Origin: Oscillospiraceae bacterium
GTDB lineage: Bacteria; Bacillota; Clostridia; Oscillospirales; Ruminococcaceae
Reading direction: 5' to 3'
DNA length: 46,272 nucleotides
NCBI GenBank assembly: GCA_017442085.1
Contig: JAFSAW010000050.1
Span: 1 to 46,272, forward strand
A program made the translations under genes and the position numbers. Position 1 is the first letter of the stretch. Each line of letters opens with the position of its first letter. The notes beneath the pieces are model-generated. The model did not search any database, was not told where the DNA came from, and saw nothing but the letters and a program-made list of their open reading frames with translations. Positions 24,703 to 32,679 of the stretch are shown here, piece after piece.

Positions 24703-26316
24703 ATGAGAAAGTTATTAGCACTTTTGCTTGCAGGTGCACTTACTCTTAGCTTTGTAGCATGCGGTTCTTCCGAACCAGCTCCAGCTCCAGAAGGCGAAGG
24801 CACAGCAGCAACAGAAACAGCAAAATCTCCTGACAACGACATCGTTGTTGCACTTCAGGCAGATACAACAAGCATGGACCCACACGTTGGTAGCAATGGT
24901 ATCTCCAACCAGATTCTTAACGAAGTTTACGAAACACTTCTTACATTTGACGAAGACACAAATGTAGTTCCACTTCTTGCAAAAGACTGGGAAGTTTCTG
25001 AAGACGGCAGAACATACACATTCTACCTCAACGAAGGCATCAAATTCCACGATGGCGAACCATTCAACGCACAGTCCGTTGTTGCAGTTTACGAACGTGG
25101 TCTTGCAGATGACAGCCTTACACTCAAAAGAACAATCGGTACAAAAGATGCTCCAGTTTGGGAATCTGTAGAAGCACTTGATGAATACACAGTTGCTATC
25201 ACATTGGTAGAACCAAACAACACATTCATCAACAAAATCTGCCAGCTCCGTATCGCTTCTCCAAAAGCAATGGCTATGGAAAACGCAACAGACTGGTTTG
25301 CTAAAAACTCTGCAGGTACAGGTCCATTCATCTACACAGAACGTGTTGACGGTGGTTACACAAAACTTGTTCGCAACCCTGACTACTGGCAGGCAGGCCC
25401 AACTGTAGACAGCCTTACATTTACAGTTGTTCCAGAAGATACATCCCGTATCGCAATGCTCAAAACAGGCGAAGCTGACGTTATCACACCAGTTCCAGTT
25501 ATGGACGTTGACCAGCTCGAAGGCCAGGACGGCATCGAAACAATAGTTGCACCAGCAACAGTTTACCGTTATGTAACACTTAACACACACTACACACTTG
25601 AAGACGGCAGACAGCCATTTGCAGACGTAAGAGTACGTCAGGCTCTCAACTGGGCATTTGACTCTGAAGCATACGCAAAAGTTGTATTCAACGGCTTTGC
25701 AAAAGCTCCAACATCTGTATTCTCTGACTCCATCTACTACTTCGCAGAACAGACACCATACACAGCTGACCTTGAAAAAGCAAAACAGCTTATGGAAGAA
25801 GCTGGCTACGCAGATGGTTTCCCAGTAGAAATCATTGTTGACAACACAACAATCGAACAGAAAGGTGCTGAATTCGTAAAACAGCAGCTTGCTCAGATCA
25901 ACGTTGACGTTAAACTCCTTCCAAACGAATCCACAGCTAACGCTGAACTTACATCCGCTCCACTGGAAGAAACAACAGTTCAGATGTGGTATGTAAACTG
26001 GTCTTCCGGTTCTTACGAAGCTGACGGTTCTATGAGAAGCATCCTCCACGGTGAAAAATTCCCTCCAAACGGCTACAACACAGCTTTCTGGAACAACGAA
26101 GAATTCAACCAGCTTCTTGACGATGCACTCAAAATGTCCGACACAGAAGAAATCGCAGACGCATACGCAAAAGCTCAGGCTATCGCTTGGGAAGAATGTC
26201 CATGGATCTTCCTTGGCAACGACCAGAATATCCACGCTCAGAGAAGCTACGTAACTGGTATGCAGTACAAACCAGGCGGCGTAATGGTATTCAGAACAAT
26301 TGGTCTTGACCACTAA
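24703..26316 (+). CDS. Peptide ABC transporter substrate-binding lipoprotein (SBP_bac_5)
   Basis: Lipid-anchored receptor of the DppA/GsiB/OppA family, 537 residues. The signal peptide ends at lipobox SFVAC (C20), followed by a Pro/Ala/Glu-rich linker to about residue 45. Family signatures are DPHVGSN near the start of the mature domain, LAKDWEVSEDGRTYTFYL, and GTGPF (near 206). AAGGA lies about 11 bases before the ATG. The codon set is extremely restricted (no TTA, CTA or TCA), pointing to very high expression. Ligand unknown; di- or oligopeptide or glutathione-like are the usual options. Confidence 0.93.
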   Translation: MRKLLALLLAGALTLSFVACGSSEPAPAPEGEGTAATETAKSPDNDIVVALQADTTSMDPHVGSNGISNQILNEVYETLLTFDEDTNVVPLLAKDWEVSEDGRTYTFYLNEGIKFHDGEPFNAQSVVAVYERGLADDSLTLKRTIGTKDAPVWESVEALDEYTVAITLVEPNNTFINKICQLRIASPKAMAMENATDWFAKNSAGTGPFIYTERVDGGYTKLVRNPDYWQAGPTVDSLTFTVVPEDTSRIAMLKTGEADVITPVPVMDVDQLEGQDGIETIVAPATVYRYVTLNTHYTLEDGRQPFADVRVRQALNWAFDSEAYAKVVFNGFAKAPTSVFSDSIYYFAEQTPYTADLEKAKQLMEEAGYADGFPVEIIVDNTTIEQKGAEFVKQQLAQINVDVKLLPNESTANAELTSAPLEETTVQMWYVNWSSGSYEADGSMRSILHGEKFPPNGYNTAFWNNEEFNQLLDDALKMSDTEEIADAYAKAQAIAWEECPWIFLGNDQNIHAQRSYVTGMQYKPGGVMVFRTIGLDH

Positions 26317-26360
26317 TATTTAATTTTTACTATTTCGCAAAGTAAAGAAAAATGAGATAG

Positions 26361-26391
26361 AAAGGAGTAGTAATTTTACTACTCCTTTTTT
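26361..26391 (+). terminator. Internal terminator/attenuator after the peptide-binding protein gene
   Basis: AAAGGAGTAGTA (26361-26372) pairs with TACTACTCCTTT, followed by six T, only 22 bases before the permease start. It would release much of the transcript after the first gene and so keep the permease genes at a lower level. Confidence 0.8.
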
Positions 26392-26412
26392 CTTAAAATG
26401 GAGGTATTTTTA

Positions 26413-27333
26413 ATGGGTCGATATTTTGTCAGACGTATATTGGAAACAATCCCATTGATGCTCATTATTTCTATTTTTGTTTTTATGTTTATTCATCTTT
26501 TGCCAGGTGACCCAGCAAAAACTCTTGCCGGCGTTGAGGCAACAGTAGAAGAAGTAGAAGCAATAAGAGAAGAATGGGGCCTCAATGACCCACTTATTGT
26601 ACAGTATGGTAATTATATGAAAGACCTCTTTAGAGGCGATATGGGCCGCAGCCTTAAATCCAGCACACCGGTTACAGAACTTATTATGTCCCGTTTCCAG
26701 TACACAATTCAGCTTGTGTTTGCAGGTGTTCTTTGGGCTCCGGTATTAGGTATTTTTATTGGTGTAATGTGTGCCATCAAGCGCGGCAAGGCATTTGACC
26801 TTGGCGGTATGCTTTTTGCAATCGCAGGTCTTTCCGCACCGGGCTTCTGGGTAGGCCTTATGCTTATTCAGGTATTTGCAGTTAACCTTGGCTGGCTGCC
26901 ATCAGGCGGTCTTGACAGCTGGAGAAGCTTGATTCTGCCTTCGGTTGTTATGGGTCTTGGTATCATGGCAACTCTGGCACGTTACTCACGTTCTTCCATG
27001 CTTGAAACACTCAGAGAAGACTATGTGCGTACAGCAAGAGCTAAAGGTCAGAAAGAATCTATAGTTATGTTCCGTCACGCATTTAAAAACTCCCTTATTC
27101 AGGTTGTAACTATCCTGGGCCTGCAGATTGGTGGTTTGCTGTCCGGTTCAGTTATCACAGAAACAATCTTCTCCATTCCTGGTATGGGTAGACTTTTGGT
27201 TGACTCTATTGCTTACCGTGACTATCCTGCAATTCAGGGCTTGTTGATGATATTCTCACTGCAGTATGTTCTCATCAACCTGTTCGTTGACTTGCTTTAC
27301 GGCGTAATCAATCCAAAAATCCGTTACGATTAA
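26413..27333 (+). CDS. Peptide ABC transporter permease, DppB type
   Basis: First membrane subunit, 306 residues with six hydrophobic segments. It starts with the diagnostic RYFVRRILETIPLM and has LLPGDPA near residue 35. The EAA loop is DYVRTARAKGQKESIVMFRHAFKNSL (split here: DYVRTARAKGQ, then RHAFKNSL), near 202-230. The start is ATG 26413, with GGAGG 8 bases upstream; the ATG at 26398 would cover the site. It follows the attenuator hairpin and is 15 bases before the next permease gene. Confidence 0.93.
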   Translation: MGRYFVRRILETIPLMLIISIFVFMFIHLLPGDPAKTLAGVEATVEEVEAIREEWGLNDPLIVQYGNYMKDLFRGDMGRSLKSSTPVTELIMSRFQYTIQLVFAGVLWAPVLGIFIGVMCAIKRGKAFDLGGMLFAIAGLSAPGFWVGLMLIQVFAVNLGWLPSGGLDSWRSLILPSVVMGLGIMATLARYSRSSMLETLREDYVRTARAKGQKESIVMFRHAFKNSLIQVVTILGLQIGGLLSGSVITETIFSIPGMGRLLVDSIAYRDYPAIQGLLMIFSLQYVLINLFVDLLYGVINPKIRYD

Positions 27334-27348
27334 TAGAAGGAGGATATT

Positions 27349-28281
27349 ATGTCAAATAAAGAACAATTACAGAATGAAGAATTGCAGCAGCAGAACGTTA
27401 ACTTTGAAGAAGAATATATCGACGAAAATGTCGCTTATGTTGCTGACAGTAAATTTAAATCTTTCGTAAAGAAATTTCTTAAAAGAAGAACAGCGGTTGT
27501 AGGCTTTGTTATCATCGTGCTTCTGCTTATCCTGGCTATCGTAGGTCCAAGCCTTGCACCATATGATCCTGCAGCTTATAACTATGACAATCTGTTTGCA
27601 AAACCAAGTGCAGAACACTGGTTTGGTACAGACCATTACGGCCGTGATATCTTCAGCCGTATCCTTGCAGGTACACCTCTTACTTTGGGTGTTGCTCTTT
27701 CCTCCGTTATCGTTGGTACAATCGTAGGCGCAGTTCTCGGCCTTCTTGCAGGCTACTATGGCGGCTGGATTGAAATGCTGGTTATGCGCGGTGCAGACGT
27801 TCTCTTTGCATTCCCTGACATTCTTCTTGCCATCGCTATCGTTGCTATCCTTGGCCCTGGTATCGTTAACGTATTTATTGCGGTTGCGGTATTTACCGTT
27901 CCAAGTATTGCACGTATGATGCGTTCTGCAACACTTGCAGTTAAAAGCTCTCTCTATGTAGAAGTTGCTCACAGTCTGGGTTGTAAAGATGCACGAATTC
28001 TGTTCCTGCATATTTTCCCAGGCACAACACAGACACTTATTGTTAACTTTACAATGAGAATCGGTTCAGCTATTATGGCTGCTTCCTCACTTTCCTTCTT
28101 GGGCTTTGGTGCCAACGTTACAGACCCTGAATGGGGCGCAATGCTTTCCCAGGCACGTTCCTACTTCAGTACAGCACCACACATGCTCTATCTCCCAGGT
28201 CTTGTAATCTTTATCACCGTTCTTGCATTCAACCTTTTCGGTGACGGTTTGAGAGATACTCTTGACCCAAAAATCAAATAA
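27349..28281 (+). CDS. Peptide ABC transporter permease, DppC type
   Basis: Second membrane subunit, 310 residues. An N-terminal cytoplasmic extension of about 45 Gln/Glu-rich residues precedes the usual RRTAVVGFVIIVLL segment; GTDHYGRDIFSR (near 85-96) is the DppC/OppC signature. The EAA loop YVEVAHSLGCKDARILFLHIFPG (split: YVEVAHSLGCKD, ILFLHIFPG) contacts the ATPase. AGGAGG precedes ATG 27349. It pairs with the upstream DppB-type subunit. Confidence 0.93.
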   Translation: MSNKEQLQNEELQQQNVNFEEEYIDENVAYVADSKFKSFVKKFLKRRTAVVGFVIIVLLLILAIVGPSLAPYDPAAYNYDNLFAKPSAEHWFGTDHYGRDIFSRILAGTPLTLGVALSSVIVGTIVGAVLGLLAGYYGGWIEMLVMRGADVLFAFPDILLAIAIVAILGPGIVNVFIAVAVFTVPSIARMMRSATLAVKSSLYVEVAHSLGCKDARILFLHIFPGTTQTLIVNFTMRIGSAIMAASSLSFLGFGANVTDPEWGAMLSQARSYFSTAPHMLYLPGLVIFITVLAFNLFGDGLRDTLDPKIK

Positions 28282-28299
28282 TGTGAAAGGAGTATAAGT

Positions 28300-29280
28300 A
28301 TGTCACAAGAAGTATTACTTAAAGTAAAAGATCTGCGTACAGAATTTTTTACAAGCAAAACAAGCAGCGTAACAGCTGTTGCAAATATATCCTTTGATAT
28401 TTACAAAGGTGAAATTCTGGGCCTTGTTGGTGAGTCAGGCTGCGGTAAATCCGTAACATCTCTCTCCATCATGCAGCTCCTCAAAGATACTCCGGGTAAA
28501 ATCACAAACGGCGAAGTTATTCTTGACGGTGTAAACCTTGTTACAGCTTCCGACGCAGAAATCCGCGACATCCGTGGCGGCAAAATGTGTATGATTTTCC
28601 AGGAACCAATGTCCAGCCTTAACCCTTCCATGCGTATCGACAAACAGATGATAGAAGGCATCCTTCTTCATACAGATATGACAAAGGAACAGGCAAGAGA
28701 ACATGCAGCAGAAATGCTTAAAAAGGTTGGTATTCCTGACCCACAGCGCGTTCTCAAAAACTATCCTCATCAGCTCTCCGGCGGTATGAGCCAGCGTGTT
28801 ATGATTGCTATGGCTATGTCCAATGACCCAAAACTTCTCATTGCTGACGAACCTACAACAGCTCTCGACGTTACAATCCAGGCTCAGATTCTTGACTTGA
28901 TGAAGAAAATTCAGAAAGAAGAACAGTCCAGTATTCTTCTCATCACACACGACTTGGGTGTTGTTGCTGAAATGTGCAGCCGCGTTATCGTTATGTACGC
29001 AGGTAAAATCGTTGAAGAAGCACCTGTTGAAATTCTTTTCAACAACCCAACACATCCATATACACAGGGTCTTATTGCTTCTGTTCCAAAACTTGGCTCC
29101 GGCGTAAAAGTGCTTCCAAGCATTCCGGGCAGTGTTCCTGACCTTTCTTCCATGCCTGAAGGCTGCCGTTTTGCACCAAGATGTAAATATGCAACAGAAA
29201 AATGTAGAACTCAGGAACCACCACTGGCAGTAGTTGGCGAAAACCAGAAATGCCGTTGCTGGCTCAAAATTGAAGAATAA
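28300..29280 (+). CDS. Peptide ABC transporter ATP-binding protein, DppD type
   Basis: One of two ATPases driving the importer, 326 residues. Walker A GESGCGKS (44-51), signature LSGGMSQRV (near 157-165), Walker [13 protein letters not shown] (near 182-193). The C-terminal oligo_HPY domain has [14 protein letters not shown], whose cysteines in DppD homologs can bind an Fe-S cluster. AAAGGAG precedes the ATG; 18 bases from the DppC-type gene. Confidence 0.94.
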   Translation: MSQEVLLKVKDLRTEFFTSKTSSVTAVANISFDIYKGEILGLVGESGCGKSVTSLSIMQLLKDTPGKITNGEVILDGVNLVTASDAEIRDIRGGKMCMIFQEPMSSLNPSMRIDKQMIEGILLHTDMTKEQAREHAAEMLKKVGIPDPQRVLKNYPHQLSGGMSQRVMIAMAMSNDPKLLIADEPTTALDVTIQAQILDLMKKIQKEEQSSILLITHDLGVVAEMCSRVIVMYAGKIVEEAPVEILFNNPTHPYTQGLIASVPKLGSGVKVLPSIPGSVPDLSSMPEGCRFAPRCKYATEKCRTQEPPLAVVGENQKCRCWLKIEE

Positions 29281-29292
29281 GGGGAGTAGATT

Positions 29293-30261
29293 ATGGAAAA
29301 GAATAAAATCCTTTCATTGAAAAATGTTACAAAAACTTTCCCTGTAGGTAAAACACTGTTGGGCAAACCACTCAACTTTGTTCATGCTGTAAACAACGTA
29401 AGCTTTGACGTTTACGAAGGCGAAACATTCTCCATCGTTGGTGAATCCGGATGTGGTAAATCCACAACAGGCCGTCTTATCAACCATCTTCTCACACCTG
29501 ACAGTGGCGAAATCTGGTTCCAGGGCAAAGAAATCTCCAAAATCTCTCAGGACGAAATGCGTCCTATCAGAAGAGATATGCAGATGATTTTCCAGGACCC
29601 TGCAGGTTCCCTCAACCCTCGTATGAGAATTTCTGACCTTATCGAAGAACCTCTTCTTATTCATACAGACCTGAACAAAGAAGAAAGAATGAAAATCGTT
29701 AACGAACTTCTGGGCATCGTTGGTCTTTCCGCAAAACATGCACAGCGTTATCCACACGAATTTTCCGGCGGTCAGAAACAGCGTGTTGGTATTGCACGTG
29801 CTCTTACAGTTAACCCAAAACTTATTATCGCTGACGAACCTATCTCTGCTCTGGACGTTTCCATTCAGGCACAGGTTCTCAACCTCTTGCACAACCTGCA
29901 GGAAAAATACAACCTTACTTATGTTTTCATTTCCCACGACCTTTCTGTTGTTGAAATGATTTCTGACAGAATTGCAGTTATGTATCTTGGTTTCGTTGCT
30001 GAAACAGCTCCAAAAGAACTGCTTTACGGCAACCCACTCCATCCATACACAGAAGCATTGCTCTCTGCAGTTCCAATTCCTGACCCTGGTCATCAGAAAG
30101 ACAGAATTATCCTTGAAGGTGATATCCCAAGTACAATCAACCTTCCAAAAGGCTGTCCATTTGCAGCAAGATGCTCCAAATGCAAACCGGAATGTCTTGA
30201 AACAAGACCTGAAACAAAAGAAGTTGAACCGGGTCACTTTGTTGCATGCCACCTTTATTAA
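29293..30261 (+). CDS. Peptide ABC transporter ATP-binding protein, DppF type
   Basis: Second ATPase of the importer, 322 residues. Walker A GESGCGKS (50-57), signature FSGGQKQRVGIARAL (near 157-171), Walker B LIIADEPISALD (near 179-190). The C-terminal oligo_HPY region is CPFAARCSKCKPEC. GGGGAG precedes the ATG and the gap to the DppD-type gene is 12 bases. It closes the five-gene set SBP-B-C-D-F. Confidence 0.94.
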   Translation: MEKNKILSLKNVTKTFPVGKTLLGKPLNFVHAVNNVSFDVYEGETFSIVGESGCGKSTTGRLINHLLTPDSGEIWFQGKEISKISQDEMRPIRRDMQMIFQDPAGSLNPRMRISDLIEEPLLIHTDLNKEERMKIVNELLGIVGLSAKHAQRYPHEFSGGQKQRVGIARALTVNPKLIIADEPISALDVSIQAQVLNLLHNLQEKYNLTYVFISHDLSVVEMISDRIAVMYLGFVAETAPKELLYGNPLHPYTEALLSAVPIPDPGHQKDRIILEGDIPSTINLPKGCPFAARCSKCKPECLETRPETKEVEPGHFVACHLY

Positions 30262-30320
30262 CAGATTTTGCACTTACAGTGCAGCAGTATAAAAGATTTA
30301 AATCTGTTTTATATATTTTT
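30261..30320 (+). terminator. Composite hairpin at the end of the peptide transporter operon
   Basis: ACAGATTT (30261-30268) pairs perfectly with AAATCTGT (30300-30307), enclosing a second small hairpin TGCAC/GTGCA, and is followed by TTTTATATATTTTT. It may be a leaky terminator before the aminopeptidase gene. Confidence 0.45.
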
Positions 30321-30344
30321 ATATAATAAAGGGGCTATAAGTAT

Positions 30345-31787
30345 ATGATTACTTGGAAAAACGAAATCTTCCTTCCTGCACAGATTAAATTTGTGTGGGA
30401 AGGTGATACTGCTTATAAAGCAGCAGGACTTACAGAAGAAAACAAACACCTTTTCGGCGGTGAGCTTTCAAAAATTTTCCCAACTGTAGACGGAAATGTT
30501 TTTAAAGTTTATGCAGGTATGGGCAGTCCAGAAAAGCTTGACGGCAGAAAATTTAAAAATGTGGTGGCTAAAGCTGCAAGAACAATCACATCATACAATA
30601 TCAGCGAATTTTCCGTTGATATTTCAGCTTTAACCAGAGTTTTTGATGAAGATGCTTATTTTGACGTAGTGGCAGGTGTTGAACTTGGCCTTTATACATA
30701 TCAGGGCATTCATCAGGAAAACCTGCAGAAAGACTATACCGTTGCTGTTATTGATGAAAATCACGACAATAAAGAAGTAACAAAATTTGTTGCAAAAGCA
30801 AAAAATATTGCCGATGGTATGATTCTCACACGCGAATGGATTAACACACCGGGCAACTACCTTACACCTGAAATGTTTGCTGCAGACATCACAGAAAAAC
30901 TTACACCTGCAGGTGTTGAAGTTACTGTGCTTGGCGGCGAACAGCTTAAAGAACTTGGTATGGGTGCACTGCTTGCAGTGGGCAACTCCAGCGATAATAA
31001 GCCAAGACTTATTGTTATGAAATATGCAGGCAATAAGTACAGTGATAAGGTTTACGGCTTTGTTGGCAAAGGTGTAACAGTTGATACAGGCGGTTATTCC
31101 CTTAAAAATTCCGCAGGTCTTATGTATACAAAAGGCGATATGGGCGGTGCAGCAGCAGTTGCAGGTGCAATTTATGCTATCGCCAAAAATAAACTCAGTG
31201 TCAATGTAACTGCAGTTATCCCAGCAGCAGAAAACCGTCTGTCAAACCAGAGCCATATTCCTGGCGACGTAGTTACATCTATGAACGGCAAGACAATCGA
31301 AATTCTCAACACAGACGCTGAAGGCAGACTTATCCTTGCCGATGCTATCACTTATGCAGTAAGAGAAGCAAAGGTTACACATCTTGTGGACGTTGCAACC
31401 CTCACAGGCGCTGTTGTTGGCGCATTGGGTACTGTGGCAGCAGGCTGTACAACCAACGACGAGGATTATCTGGCAGAATTCTACAATGCGGCAAAACTGG
31501 CAGGCGAAAGATACTGGCAGCTGCCGTTGTTTGAAGAATATGAAGAAATGCTTAAAAGTAAAGTGGCAGACCTTAAAAATATGGGCGGTCCAAATGCGGG
31601 CACAATCGCTGCAGCTCTTTTCTTAAGAGAATTTGTAGAGGATAAACCTTGGATTCACCTTGATATTGCAGGTACAAGCCAGACCGAAGCACCAAGCAAT
31701 GATTATCACTGCTTTGGCGGCACAGGTTTTGCAACACCGTCACTCTACTTCCTGGCAAAAAACAATCAGGAATTTATCGAACAATAA
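30345..31787 (+). CDS. M17 family leucyl aminopeptidase
   Basis: Cytoplasmic two-metal exopeptidase that removes N-terminal residues from peptides; usually a hexamer. It has 480 residues, normal length. The catalytic C-terminal domain begins near 160. GKGVTVDTGG holds K242 and D247; N322-TDAEGR-328 is the family signature with metal ligands D324 and E326 and the catalytic R328. The start at ATG 30345 follows GGGG about 11 bases upstream. Direct downstream placement of the peptide importer suggests it hydrolyses the imported peptides. CutC follows 13 bases later. Confidence 0.95.
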   Translation: MITWKNEIFLPAQIKFVWEGDTAYKAAGLTEENKHLFGGELSKIFPTVDGNVFKVYAGMGSPEKLDGRKFKNVVAKAARTITSYNISEFSVDISALTRVFDEDAYFDVVAGVELGLYTYQGIHQENLQKDYTVAVIDENHDNKEVTKFVAKAKNIADGMILTREWINTPGNYLTPEMFAADITEKLTPAGVEVTVLGGEQLKELGMGALLAVGNSSDNKPRLIVMKYAGNKYSDKVYGFVGKGVTVDTGGYSLKNSAGLMYTKGDMGGAAAVAGAIYAIAKNKLSVNVTAVIPAAENRLSNQSHIPGDVVTSMNGKTIEILNTDAEGRLILADAITYAVREAKVTHLVDVATLTGAVVGALGTVAAGCTTNDEDYLAEFYNAAKLAGERYWQLPLFEEYEEMLKSKVADLKNMGGPNAGTIAAALFLREFVEDKPWIHLDIAGTSQTEAPSNDYHCFGGTGFATPSLYFLAKNNQEFIEQ

Positions 31788-31800
31788 GGAGGACATACCA

Positions 31801-32562
31801 ATGAACAAACCATTGATTGAAGCTTGCGTTGACTCTTACCAGTCCTGTATCAATGCAGCAAAAGCAGGCGCAGACAGACTTGAACTTTGTTCCCACCTTG
31901 TTATCGGTGGTACAACACCTTCTCCAATCGTTTTCAAACAGGTAGCAAGAGATATCGAAGGTATGGGCGTTAAAATCAACGTTCTTATCCGTCCACGTTT
32001 CGGCGACTTCCTTTACACAGAAGACGAAATGGAACTTATGTGTGAAGAAATCAAAATTTTCAGAGATTTAGGGGCAAACGGTGTTGTTATCGGTGCTCTT
32101 ACTCCTGAAGGCGACCTTGATATCGAAAAAATGAAACGTATGATGGCTTGTGCAGGTGATATGGATGTTACACTTCACCGTGCATTTGACATGACACGTG
32201 ACCCGCTTAAAACACTTGAAGAAGCAATCGAACTTGGCTGCACAACAATCCTTACTTCCGGTCAGCAGGCAAATGTTGTTTTGGGCAAAGACTGTCTCAA
32301 AGAAGTATACGAAAAAGCAGCAGGCAGAATTGATATCATGGCTGGCTGCGGTGTTAAAAAATGGAACATTCAGGAAATCCATGACCACACAGGTATCAAA
32401 GTATTCCATACAACAGGCCGCAAAGGCGCTCTTGACAGCGGTATGAAATACAGAAAAGAAACTGTTGCTATGGGCCTGCCAACACTTTCCGAATACGAAA
32501 TCTGGCAGACAGATGAACAGGAATTCAGAGAATGTGCAGAAATTGTTCATTCTTTTGAATAA
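31801..32562 (+). CDS. CutC family TIM-barrel protein
   Basis: 253 residues, PF03932. The start at ATG 31801 has AAGGAGG 8 bases upstream. Diagnostic motifs are IEACVDSYQSCINAAKAGADRLELC (split: IEACVDS, AGADRLELC), GGTTPS, VLIRPRFGDFLY, VTLHRAFD and the C-terminal HTTGRKG. The family is called a copper homeostasis protein, but copper binding is doubtful in bacteria and its catalytic role is unknown. It is cotranscribed with a leucyl aminopeptidase and followed by a terminator; nothing nearby suggests copper. Confidence 0.92.
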   Translation: MNKPLIEACVDSYQSCINAAKAGADRLELCSHLVIGGTTPSPIVFKQVARDIEGMGVKINVLIRPRFGDFLYTEDEMELMCEEIKIFRDLGANGVVIGALTPEGDLDIEKMKRMMACAGDMDVTLHRAFDMTRDPLKTLEEAIELGCTTILTSGQQANVVLGKDCLKEVYEKAAGRIDIMAGCGVKKWNIQEIHDHTGIKVFHTTGRKGALDSGMKYRKETVAMGLPTLSEYEIWQTDEQEFRECAEIVHSFE

Positions 32563-32611
32563 TACTATATGAAAAACAGTCAGCGAATAAGTTTCTGACA
32601 AAATGATATTG

Positions 32612-32645
32612 AAAAGACAAGTTCGCTGTACGGACTTGTCTTTTT
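32612..32645 (+). terminator. Terminator after cutC, with a possible alternative fold
   Basis: AAAAGACAAGTTC pairs with GGACTTGTCTTTT (one G-T) and is followed by T5. The loop region TTCGCTG (32622-32628) is also the exact complement of CAGCGAA (32581-32587) upstream, so a competing structure is possible. Confidence 0.85.
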
Positions 32646-32679
32646 GATGTAATAACCTTATTTAAAGAAAGGTATAATA

